The notes under the pieces are model-generated. The model had not been told where the DNA came from. It worked only from the letters and a program-made list of their open reading frames with translations, and ran no database searches. From NCBI GenBank assembly GCA_035610365.1, contig CM069436.1:90025912-90089911 (forward strand): a stretch of DNA of 64,000 bases, read 5' to 3'. Source of the DNA: Aquatica leii (Eukaryota; Arthropoda; Insecta; Coleoptera; Lampyridae). Within the stretch, counting starts at the first letter, position 1. Each line of letters begins with the position of its first letter. The translations under genes and the position numbers were made by a program. Below, one piece after another: positions 46,718 to 56,628 of this stretch.

Positions 46718-46721
<4 letters not shown>

Positions 46722-46769
<48 letters not shown>
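46722..46769. repeat. (TA)n tract between elements 2 and 3
   Basis: About 24 TA units between the inward-facing hairpin ends of elements 2 and 3. Confidence 0.9.
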
Positions 46770-46773
<4 letters not shown>

Positions 46774-48838
46774 TATAAACCGGTTGCTGTTGAGCCCGTA
46801 GAATATATAAACGCTACGCTCTTTAGCCCGAAGAAACGCTATTGAGCCCGCTTTCGGGCTCATCTACGTATCCATGTGTATATAATCAAAATACGATTGT
46901 ATAAGCATCAAAACGTATAAATCCAAAAATTTGGCCGGGCTTCATATTGTACCGTTTATATCTGCATTATATATAAAATAGTTCAGAGTTAGTCGCTGCA
47001 GAGGGCGCTTTTATATACAAACTGTCTACAGACACGGACGGTACGTTGTGTAGCCCAACATCCGACAACGTTGGATGGGCTTAATAACAAGCAGTAAACG
47101 TATACTCTGAATGTATTTTACTTGAGTATGAATTTTATGCACTTTTTGAGTATCATCACGTTTTAATAATTTTTCACAAAAACAATACAAACGGTTTTAG
47201 TCTAAAATCGGACGTTGATTTTTAAAAACGTTTGCAATTTCTACGTGATGCTTGTACGTACATATGTAGAATGTGGTACTTTTATAACTATTAAATTAAA
47301 TTAAAATGAAAGTATTGAAAAAATTATTTGAAAACCTCTAAAGAGATTTGGATCAAAAGTACAATATAGGTAGCTAAGAAACTTTAAAGTTATAAGAATG
47401 ATTTGTTGGTTCATTCATGATGTGATACCTATAAAATAATTTGAAACATAAATACATACATTTAATAAAAACGTTATAACGAAAAAGATATGTCTTAGGA
47501 TATGATATTAGCATTTCTCATATAATTTTTTTTCTTTTACTAAAAATCTTTAAAAACAATGTAGGAATCTCGTTTTGTAGTGAAAAAATTCTTATAAGCA
47601 TGGAAATTTTTTAGAAGTCTGAAAGAGTTTTGTAGAATCAATTGGAAAATATTACTTCTCGTGAAATAATTATCGAAACTTATGATAATTTTGCAGATAA
47701 CACTGTACAATTAAAAAAAATTAAATTTGGTTTTACCAACACAAAGCTTTTACAAACAAAATTGAAAAAAAAAGAATTGTCCTAGCAGAAAGAGAAACAA
47801 AACTTACAGTCATAAATTTTAAAATCGACACACAGTTTTTAAGTAATTATGATGACAATTTACTTAAAAGTTAGAGAAATAATAATTAAGACAAACAGTT
47901 AATCCACTTCTTACAAGAAACAAGATATGTTTTTAAAGTTTGAGTCATTTCATATGAAATCGTCTAAAAGTAAAAGCTGGCTTATTTTAGAGTCCTAAAA
48001 AAGAAATCTACGCACATTTAGTTTTGATGAACGCCCGTTTTCACCTGACCAAATTGAAAAACATAATTTTTATGTTTTTTTTGAGTGCACAACGAAAATT
48101 TATTAAATACCGATCAACAATGACGCGCTGCTAAAAATACGTTTTTTAACTTATTTTCAGTGATTTTTAACTGACTCTAGTGTCTTGGTCGTTTAATGTA
48201 AGCACTTAATGTTATTCAGAAATTAAGTTTACATATCCTAGAAAGAATAAACCCAACAACTGATCAAAAAACCCACTTTTTGTATAAAAAAAAATGCTTG
48301 AAATTCGATGAAATCGCGTTTTTCAGGCTACATTGGTTTTCTTGTTGTCACATTCTTAGTGCCTGTACACTTGGTTTTTTAAAACAAATATCTTAGTAAT
48401 TTTATTAGGTTAAAAATATTATTTGCAATTGGTTACTTTTTTGTGTGAAAATTCATAAAACACTACATGTTTGTTTTCTATATATTTAGTGTAGTTTTAT
48501 CTATTTTGTTTGTATCTTATAGTATAGCAAGTAGGTTGAATAATTTTTAAACGTGATATTATGTTTTCATTTTCATTGACATTGTGTGTATTGTAAGTGA
48601 GATTTATTACGTAAATATAACATATGATGGAATATTGATTTTTTGAAATAAAACATTATATTTTCTTAGAAGGCTTAGCTTATTGGCTTAACGATATTGA
48701 CAGCATCACAATTATAGAAATCTGAATACCTTTACGGTATCAAGTAGCTGTGACCGTGAGAAACCTAAACTATATTAAATTATTGTACCTTTTTATGTTA
48801 TTATCTTATTAATACATATGTTACAGCAGCTTGAACAT

Positions 48839-49330
48839 TCACACTCGATACAAAAAACTAATTTTTATGCCAAGAATTTCATTAGAGCAGAAATCGAACA
48901 TTATTTTTAGAGTTACTATATGATGATCTGCAGTTCGTTCTAAGCTTTTTTTAATAGTTTTTTTAATTGTACCTCCTGCACCATCACATAGGCTTTTGCC
49001 GTGAGAAGTAGTAACAAAATACCACTCCGCCTTTATTCCAAAGCCATCTTCATTGTAGTCTATATATGTATAATTTTTTGTAATTTTTGTATTGACCGCT
49101 AAAGCAATGAATATTTTAAAAGTCTGAATAATTTTGTTTGATGTAATCAAAAAGAAAGTTATTTGAATGCGGTAAACGTTACTGTATAGTGTGTGTTAGG
49201 CAGTCACTAATTACAAAAGTTGGTTTAAAGTGATCCGTTTTCTTTCAAATAAATTACAAAAACATCTTGTACCAAGAATGAATCATTTTTTGAAAAATTA
49301 ACTAATGTTTTTAATTTTCTCAAGTAAATT
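48839..49330 (-). pseudogene. decayed ORF with HGK...CDG.GG signature
   Basis: The open part (49,150-48,839) reads YIDYNEDGFGIKAEWYFVTT, SHGKSLCDGAGGTIKK, SLERTADHHIV and SNEILGIKISF. An overlapping frame just upstream reads HCFSGQYKNYKKLYI. Together they match a widespread arthropod and cnidarian family of uncharacterised proteins with the pattern SDG...QYKN..N..NL......F...WHFF.TSHGK...DG.GG..KR. I know these only as unannotated, often multicopy genes and suspect a transposon origin. The Asp of the SDG box is not visible here. One frameshift and several upstream stops. Its place inside element 3 makes it the best candidate for a protein encoded by that family. Confidence 0.6.
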
Positions 49331-49721
49331 TTTTATTTAAATGAGCCGACTGTACACACACTAAGAATAAAAATAACAAGACGATTAATGTAGCCATTAA
49401 AAGTTAAAGGTAAGAACTAAAAATCTTGCGACGGTCCGATTAATGATAAATCTGTTACCTTAATCGGCATTTAACGTCCACATTAAGAAACAAATAAATT
49501 AAGTAAAAATGTTTCAGACTACTTATTAGAATTCTTCAAGTTCGTTATTTGAAACAGAGTATTGTATTTACTATCACATACATATTTTAATTTCAACTAA
49601 AATTTCATGGCAATGTTGTATGACATACTGTATGCCCAAAACTAACCTTTTGATTTATTTCCGATTTATTAAAAAAACTTTGTGTGCGTAAATAAGAATA
49701 TGTAGGTACAAACATAAAAAC

Positions 49722-49850
49722 AGGTTGTTGTTGAGCCCGTAGAACATATAAACGCTACGTTCTCTAGCCCGAAGAACCGTTATATATCCCAGTTTTAGGG
49801 GTATCTCTGTATATATGCGTATGTCATCAAAATACGATTGTAGAATCATT
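49722..49850 (+). repeat. truncated second copy of the element-3 left end
   Basis: Matches 46,780-46,910 in the same orientation: CAGGTTGTTGTTGAGCCCGT (motif 1 at 49,731), CTAGCCCGAAG (motif 2 at 49,764), then ATCAAAATACGATTGTA. Between them the hairpin is present but with other arms: ATATCCC and GGGGTAT (one mismatch) around AGTTTTA. Spacing of 33 and 20 bases is the same as in the intact end. No (TA)n flanks it. Confidence 0.72.
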
Positions 49851-50465
49851 ATTTTTTTTATTATGCGGTATATTGTAAGTTTGATTTAAAAATTAATTTG
49901 TGCTTGTCAAATGATGACAAATAACACACTACGTTAGTCGAGCAACTTGCGGTAACGGTTAAATTTAACATTTCTTTAAAAAGTTCCCAAAGACAGTTAT
50001 ATGTGGAATTTTAAAGAAAATTATTTAATTTGCTGCCGTTTTGAGTATGTTTTTTTTTCAGATAAGAATTTGCTAATACACACAAGTTATAGGTTACATT
50101 TTGAATTATATTTACAAATAAAACAAACTTTGCACCACTCATAAAACGATTTTAATGCTTGAATACAGTTTTTATTTTAAATCTGCAGAAAGTTTATTTG
50201 TTACGTCAATATTAATCAAGTTAAATTTAAAAAAAATTATTAGATCGGAAGATGTTTAAGAGAGTTATCTGCAAAGACTAAACGCAAATGTTAAAATTTC
50301 AAATCATTGTCGAATTTCGCTTAATAACTACGTTTAGAGCGTGTATAATATTGGCAACGCAGTCGGGGTTAACAGCGCGCTAATAACGTCGTGTAGAAAG
50401 GCGTTACCGCCCGGGCTCATCGGGCACCTGTTTACATATCGGGCTCAATTGCGTGCGGTTTATAA

Positions 50466-50466
<1 letters not shown>

Positions 50467-50498
<32 letters not shown>
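50467..50498. repeat. (TA)n tract, right boundary of the insert
   Basis: Sixteen TA units followed at once by Copia codons for YVDNIL on the minus strand. Confidence 0.9.
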
Positions 50499-50500
<2 letters not shown>

Positions 50501-51127
50501 ATATTGTCGACATATACGACCAAAATTGTATATTGATCCTCACTTATGTTGTAATAAAAACAGGTATCACTAGCTGCTGGAGTTAATCCAAGACTTTCTA
50601 ATTCTTCATTCAATATTTTATTCCATTGATAACCAGTTTGTCGTAAACCATACAATCCTTTTTTAAATTTGCAAACCTTATTATTTTGGGATAATATTTT
50701 AAACATCTTATAAGCAATTTTTGCTAAATTACTATTTTTGCCATATTTTTTAATAATTTATTTTAACGCTTCTTTAATATACTCTGGCAGTTCTATAAAT
50801 ATCTCTTCTTCCAAGTATCCATTCAAATAAGCTGATATAACATCCATTTTGAAAACTGGCAAATTTTCTTGCACAGCCAATGCCATCAAAAGTCTGATAG
50901 TCCAACCTAGCTACAGGTGCAAAAGTATCAGTAAAATCTATTCTTTGTCGTTGTGTAAATCCAGGAGCAACAACTCGAGCTTTTCTCCGTTCAAGTGTTC
51001 TATCAGGTTTGAATTTGTTCCTTAGAACAATTTTACAAGTGACAACATTTCTATCATTTGGCCGTTCAACTATTTCCCACGTGTTCTTTTTAATCAAACA
51101 ACGAATATCTTCAGTATAAGCTTCCAT
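50499..51127 (-). pseudogene. Copia reverse transcriptase, N-terminal part
   Basis: On the minus strand: MEAYTEDIRCLIKKNTWEIV, VVTCKIVLRNKFKPD, RRKARVVAPGFTQR, IDFTDTFAPVARLD, then a frameshift to LMALAVQENLPVFKMDVISA, YLNGYLEEEIFIELPEY, VCKFKKGLYGLRQTGYQWN, DTCFYYNISEDQYTILVV and YVDN. This is the Copia RT order up to the active site, which reads YVDN in place of YVDD. The gene is then cut at ILYI by the (TA)n tract and resumes at 38,911. Confidence 0.87.
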
Positions 51128-51280
51128 CCACTTAGTTACATCGTTCCATTGCTTCCTGTAATGTTATACCGGCAAAATTTACTTCTTCAATTGTTTCATT
51201 TTCATTTTCTGATGCATTAACATTCATCGTCACTTAAATCTTCTTGAATTTTATCTTCATCATCATATTCCTCTTAGTCT

Positions 51281-52251
51281 TCATTCATATTTGTTGCCTG
51301 TCCAATGTTGTAGATTTTTCGTGGTCTTCCTTTTCTGCCTGATTTTTCTATCCGTGGTCTTCCTAATTTTCGATGTAAAATGTCTTGGTACGCAATCTTC
51401 GTTTATTAGATCATTTATATTTTGAGCTTTAATTGGTATATGAACGCATTCAATATTTTCTTCATTTTTATCAGAAACTTTATCTTCTTTTGCTTCATTT
51501 AAAAATTGATTTTCAAGGATTTGTACATCTCTTGCAACAATAACCTTTTTTTCAGTTGGAATCCATATTCGATAAGTTTTTGATTCTTCTGAATAACCAA
51601 CTAGAATACCTTCTTTTGAACACGGATCAAACTTTGATTTTCCTTGTTGTTTTTTTAAAACTAACGTTTTTGCTCCTAAAACTTTTAAATTACTGAAATC
51701 AGGTACTTCCTTGTTCCAGATTTCAAATGGAGAATGATTATCTAAGCTAGATGTCGAACACTTATTTCTTAAATAATTTGAAGTAGCCACCGCCTCAGCC
51801 CAGAATCCATGGCTTAATCCGGATTGGATTAAAAGACATCGTGCTATTTCAATTAATGTCCTGTTTTTTGGCTCTGCTACTCCGTTTTGCTGTGGTGTAT
51901 AGGGAACAGTTAGACGTTAAGATATACCATTTTTTTCAGAAATTCGTCAAACTCTTTATTACAATATTCTGTTCCATTTTCGGACATTAAACATTTAATT
52001 TTACAATTTATCTGAAGTTCAAAACGTGCTTTAAATTCTTTGGAAGCTTGAAAAACACTACTTTTGTCATGTAAAAATCGAACTTCACACCATCGTGTGC
52101 TATCATCAATGAATGTTACAAAATACCGAGCACGTCCCAATGATTCTACTCTTGACGGTCCTGAAACATCAGTGTGTATCAATTTTAATTTCTTTGTGCA
52201 TTTTTTGGACTTCTTAGGAAACGGTAATGCGGTCATCTTTCCTGTAAACAA
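51281..52251 (-). pseudogene. Copia integrase
   Basis: The core starts TGKMTALPFP, then LKLIHTDVSGPSR (first Asp), ARYFVTFIDDSTRW, FKARFELQINCKIKCLMSEN where the second catalytic Asp is Glu, then GTEYCNKEFDEF. After a frameshift: YTPQQNGVAEPKNRTLIEIA (catalytic Glu), SHGFWAEAVATSNYLRNKC, SPFEIWNKEVPDFSNLKVLG and SKEGILVGYSEESKTYRIW. The C-terminal linker runs to 51,281. The Asp-to-Glu change parallels that in the Gypsy integrase at 24,320 but is independent. Confidence 0.86.
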
Positions 52252-52910
52252 ATATTACTCGGTTCCAATTTCTTTTCTTTATTAATCTTAATTCCAACAG
52301 CTAATCCTTTTCTTAAAATTTTTAACAAACCTTCTCTATTCAAATGACCTAGACGACGATGCCATAACTTTAAACTTGCTGAATTATTTACTGTCGCATT
52401 TGCTTGCTCTTCACTGCCACAAACATAATATAAATTTCCAACTCTTTGCGCAACCAATTTTATTTCGCCGTCTTTTCCGAAAATAGTTGCTCCAGTTTTA
52501 GAAAACCTGACAGTATTTTCGTGTCCTGTAATACTCGCAACAGATAACAGATTAGTTCTTAATTGTTTCACTAATAATGTATCATTAAGTTTTACCGACC
52601 TGTTTGCTTTTCCATCTGTAGTAAAAACACGAGCAGTTCCTTTTGCTACAATTTCAGTTTGTACATCAATGGCTAATAAAACATTTCCATTCGTTGACGT
52701 CATATTAATGAATGCTGCTACATTATTACACATATGAGATGTGCATCCACTATCTAAACACCATCGATTATCACTTGATACTTGCTTCGTATGAAGAGCT
52801 TCTTCCGTTACTTGAAATGCATCTTCGACTTGAACCTCAACTTTTGATGAATATTCTTGTTTATTATTATTTACTTTATCGGGGCAATCAGCTGCTTTGT
52901 GTCCATAACC
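52233..52910 (-). pseudogene. Copia gag end, protease and integrase zinc finger
   Basis: Next to the LTR the frame starts GYGHKAADCP, the second half of a CCHC zinc knuckle, so the rest of gag is gone. Then NRWCLDSGCTSHMCNN carries the protease active site DSG. Further on, LNDTLLVKQLRTNLLSVASI, GATIFGKDGEI, SLKLWHRRLGHLNREGLLKI give the integrase HHCC finger (WH.RLGH). The knuckle abuts the LTR at GGTTATGG (52,903-52,910), which is also the start of a Copia-type primer binding site. Confidence 0.85.
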
Positions 52911-53147
52911 TGATAAATATTAAATTCAGTTTAATAATTGTTAGTTTATTTTTAATAACAATTACAAAATAAAATATGTCATCTTTTCTTTTTTAATTAT
53001 TTATATATATATATGCATAGAATAAATCTTTTATATATGACAATTAAACTATTATAAACATAACAGAAAATCATGACAACGTAAGTAAATAAATAGTTTT
53101 AATAAAACAGTGTAGATGGCATCAAAGTTTAAATTAGTCGCTTAACA
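52911..53147 (-). repeat. Copia 5' LTR
   Basis: On the minus strand it starts TGTTAAGCGACTAATTT and ends ATTTATCA, matching 37,770-37,992 throughout. It carries a shorter, interrupted TA run and a 16-bp insertion around GCATAGAATAAATC. Confidence 0.85.
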
Positions 53148-54696
53148 ATTACTAAGCTTTTTCTTTAATTTTATTACAAAGTTTTAATGTATAATTTATA
53201 TAAATTTCACTTTATAGTATACTATTTAATACGTTTTCCCCAAATTTTATTGTTTGTATGTTATTTACACATGCACTTGAAATTTACAGTATAATATTAA
53301 AATAATTAAAACTGTATTTAAGGTATCAACGCATTCTACAAAGTATAATAAATATTTGCAATTATTGTAATTATTTAATTTTATTTCTGTATGTTGCATG
53401 TAATTTTTATTTTCTTATAACGTAATTTCTTTTAAACAATATAGTCCAACTGCTACCAATGACGCGCATTGACGTTTGAATTTTGTCATAGTTTTCCGAT
53501 AAACTATTAACTGAAGTTCATGTCTTTAAATTGCAATCTTTACGGTGCACTGCTTTATAATCAGTTGCAACGACGTTCGTGCAAGTTACAGCCTGAGTAA
53601 GTTTGTTTGTTATTATGCGCGTAATTTAAGTAATCGTCCAAGCATATAAAATGACACTTGCGTGAACATTGACTACATCAATAAAAGTTAATTTAGAATA
53701 ATGTAAACAAAAAATCTGTGTTTTAATACATAAAATATTACGCCTAGAAAACTCTTGCAGGCATATTAAAATGAAAATAATTTTCGTATCATATTCAAAT
53801 CCTTCCCTTTCATATCAGGCTTAAATCTTTCTGCTTGTATAATTTCGAGAGCTCATTTTGTATGCAGTGTAATACGCTTAACTATTTGTTTTAATATTCA
53901 CAGAGTAAAAAAATAGCTGTCCCTTTAATTTAACTTTCTGTTTTGTTGATAGTTATACAAAATATATTACATTTTCAGTTAATTCTGTAGTAATATATAA
54001 ACGTTGATTATAAGAGTATACCTACACTATTAATTTAATTATTCATATTTAGCTAAACTTCTGTCGTTTGGACTTAATAATTACTAAGCAAGTTTTAAGC
54101 CGTTTGGTTATAAAATAAAGTAACACAAATGTATATTAAAAACGTTTTCCAATTTTAAATGAGTAAATAAATAAATGTCAGTAAATAAAATTATTACAAG
54201 CAGGAAATTATATTAAAAAGACTTTATTTTCTACAAAATTAGCTAAATTAAATAATTCTAATACTTATTGAAACTACCCAGTAAACACGGATTGAAACTG
54301 TTACAGTCACAAAATTAAAACAATTGTTTCATTACGTTGTTTGGTGTTAGTTCCATTTTTATATCATTTACATGTAACTGACGCTGAATAAATTGAAAGA
54401 GTTCCAATTTTTCACAATCAGTTTAAAACCGTTTCAGTACTTGCAATTTTTATCCCATAATCAGCAACCGTCTAAAAACTGATTTATTAAAACCGAATAT
54501 TTTTTGAATAACTAGAATTGCTTGAAGATCGATTAAATAAGATTGAATTATTTTCAAAACAGTGAAATCGTTCTAGGAAAAACGAATACTTTGTGATTAG
54601 TCAGCATTAGTCGTTGCTATACTTTTGATTACTGTCGTCAACGCTTGCGCTGCAAATTGATATCTTTTCACTTGTTCGGTTGCAGTTTGATAAGTG
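53148..54696. other. non-transposon-like spacer with possible promoter and splice signals
   Basis: Near 53,566-53,600 CTTTATAAT, TCAGTTGC and a donor-like CTGAGTAAGT follow each other, and a pyrimidine-rich CACTTGTTCGGTTGCAG acceptor-like sequence ends at about 54,685, just upstream of the ATG of the small ORF. A CCCAGTAAACACGG string near 54,290 resembles MITE ends but has no partner. Confidence 0.3.
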
Positions 54697-55206
54697 ATGC
54701 TGTGTGTACAATTACGAAATGGAACAATAAACGGTAAGTCGAAACATTTTATTATAATCCATAAATGTAATCGATATTATTATCATTTCTGTTCTTTCTG
54801 TATTATGTTTTAATTTGTATAAAAAAAATGTAAATTAACACACATGGTTGCGTTAAGTTAGATTATTGCGTATATCTGATAATACTTTAGGATTTATAAT
54901 TACAGTTTAATTCTTCAAGTTTTCTATACGATTATGTACAGGTAAAGGTATTCACAGTGTTTTTATAACTTTCTAATGATTGAAAAAGTGATATTTATAT
55001 TAAGTTTGTGTTGTTTTTGATTAAAAAAATGTAATTAATTTTGTGTAACTATATGATTATGTACGTACATATATAAATGAAATATTTATTTCTATGTTAC
55101 AGATGCGGTTAAAAGTTGCTACCCAACAGTAACTGATGCAGTTTTCGAGGCTTCCGTAAAAAGACCACATCCAGGAAAGTTGCAATATGTAAAAAACTCA
55201 ATGTGA
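54697..55206 (+). CDS. possible two-exon small ORF, 46 codons
   Basis: Exon 1 (54,697-54,733) starts ATGCTGTGTGTAC and ends ...AAACG at GTAAGT, a consensus donor. Intron 54,734-55,102 ends TTTCTATGTTACAG. Exon 2 (55,103-55,206) joins in phase and ends TGA. The joined product begins MLCVQLRNGTIND, continues AVKSCYPTVTDAVFEAS and ends VKRPHPGKLQYVKNSM. The codon texture and splice sites look better than the chance frames around it, and no transposon is recognised here. I do not recognise the protein. It could be a host micropeptide, the end of a larger gene or coincidence. Confidence 0.3.
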
Positions 55207-56520
55207 TATTGTATTTAAAAATATTTATTGTGCACTAAAGTTTGAAACGTGCATTCGAAAATGTATTATTATATTATTGAAAGAATTGTTTTAGTTCATT
55301 ATTGAAACAAAAAAATCATACATGTATCGATCATTTAGTATCAGTTCAAGAACGAAGCTTTTAAAACGTAAACCGAATGCAACATTTAGTTTGCAACAGA
55401 TTTGAATTTAAAATACCGAAACTATACTGATTCAAATAAGTGAAACAGCGATGGACTTATAGCTATTTTATTGCAGTTAGGTTTCTTTTATGTTTGAAAC
55501 AAGAGTGAATCATAAATTTTCTGTTTTGAAACTGTTACTAAACATTATCAATTTTGTGTTTGGTATTTATTTAAATTATGATTATTATAATTTTTTTTAT
55601 AGAAACATTTTCTTAATTTGCTTTTTAAAATATATTTTTTTATCTAAAATGTTTATATTTTAAAATGTGATTTAATCATCTTTGACAATTTTAAAACGTT
55701 TTTATAAAACTTTATTTTGTTTTTTCAAAATATTTGAAAATTTGCTGCTATTAAAAATACTATTTTCTGATTTTAAGATTTATTTTGAACATTATTTTGC
55801 AATTGTTTTGATTACTAGAACTGATATTGCATCTAGACCGATTTTTAAAAAAATTTTGCTTTGTTTATTATAATTTGTAGATTTTGTTTAGTAAAAATTC
55901 AGTTACTTTTACTTCACTTGTTTCTCAATTCATTGTTGGAAACAATTTTTTGGCAATCATGGATATGTCTCAAATTGTTATCAGAGGGTACAACTGTTTG
56001 ATAATTATTTGTAGCCATTTTCTTAAATATTTTGATGGATTTTGTCACAAATTTTATTTGCTTTTTGACGCAATGTCACCACAATACACTTGTTGTTTTA
56101 GGTTTTGCTTTAATGTTTATTTGTGTATCTACCTTTGACTAATTTTGGTCGGGTTTTGAAATTATTGCGTTACTTGAGGTAACTGCAAAACTTCAGTTAA
56201 CGTTCAATTAAGAATGTGACCAGACAACTCAAATAACTGAGTGAAAAAATAGGTAATCGAAACATAATCAGGATTCATCATAGCTACATGTGTTTACAAC
56301 AATTTTTGTATATAATAATAAAAATAAATAAATAAAAAACAAATTAACAAAACAAACTAATCCTTGTTTAACAATAAGTAAACAAACTAATTCTGGTGGG
56401 CCCTGTATATTTAATTTTAATTAGGCCTAACTGTCTCTTTTTAATTGCGTCCGTCAAATGTGTCAAATCTAAAAAATAATTACCAATATGGCATTACGTT
56501 ACTACCGGTTAATTATTGCT
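55207..56520. other. AT-rich spacer
   Basis: No gene recognised. Frames at 55,682-55,873 and 55,884-56,138 have no motif and are T-rich chance frames. Confidence 0.4.
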
Positions 56521-56525
56521 AATCC
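56521..56525. repeat. 5-bp target site duplication AATCC, left copy
   Basis: AATCC directly precedes TGTAATG of the LTR; the same AATCC at 63,328-63,332 directly follows ATGACA of the 3' LTR. Confidence 0.88.
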
Positions 56526-56628
56526 TGTAATGTATGTAAGCCGGCCAAGGTAGAAGAGACACATCTTAAGTAACGCACTCATGAATCTGTATCTCATGTT
56601 CATTGTGTATCATAATTAACAAGTATTA

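Larger units (their letters stand above)
42419..46721. mobile_element. (TA)n-bounded element 2, private motif GTGGCACCC
   Basis: 4,303 bp. At the left end the motif is at 42,438-42,446 and, as GACACCC, at 42,467-42,473 (+20, +49). At the right end, on the complement, GTGGCACC is at 46,698-46,705 and GTGGCACCC at 46,666-46,674, and a hairpin is at 46,633-46,652 (arms GGCTCCCAA and TTGGGTGCC, one mismatch), giving +17, +48, +70. A box at about +300 from the right end joins the motif to CGGCAACATTGTTG (46,392-46,422). The hairpin end is on the right, so the element is inverted relative to elements 1 and 3. Its interior holds a 264-bp tandem array and a mariner-type scrap. Confidence 0.75.
46770..50466. 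mobile_element. (TA)n-bounded element 3, private motif TTGAGCCCG
   Basis: 3,697 bp. At the left end the motif is at 46,790-46,798, a TTAGCCCG variant is at 46,823-46,830, and a perfect hairpin is at 46,843-46,862 (arms TGAGCCCG and CGGGCTCA, loop CTTT), giving +21, +54, +74. At the right end the inverted motif is at 50,440-50,448 and 50,412-50,419 (+19, +48). Ends form an inverted repeat, TATAAACCG then about 10 bases then TTGAGCCCG, on both sides. A box at 47,052-47,081 has AGCCCAACATCCGACAACG and then TTGGATGGGCT. It contains a second, truncated copy of its own left end (49,722-49,850) and a decayed ORF with an HGK motif. Confidence 0.78.
37770..53147 (-). mobile_element. Copia retrotransposon split by an 11.5-kb insert
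   Basis: Minus-strand Copia with LTRs at 37,770-37,992 and 52,911-53,147. Coding parts at 50,499-52,910 (knuckle, protease, integrase, RT start) and 38,015-38,911 (RT end, RNase H) are two halves of one pol gene. The junction residues are YVDNILYI on one side and ISRNKQEVERI on the other, with (TA)n at both break points. Everything between 38,958 and 50,466 is a later insertion. The flanks GATTT and ATTAC do not form a target duplication. Most of gag is missing. Confidence 0.85.

Noticed and set aside
38912..50498. TA tracts as a replication or chromosome-structure element
   Set aside because: They coincide exactly with element borders and with an interrupted Copia codon, so an insertion origin explains them better.
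37765..53152. a target site duplication for the Copia element
   Set aside because: The flanks are GATTT and ATTAC; they do not match, so I claim none.
54285..54320. CCCAGTAAACACGG as a MITE end related to 7,085
   Set aside because: Only a loose resemblance and no inverted partner was found downstream.
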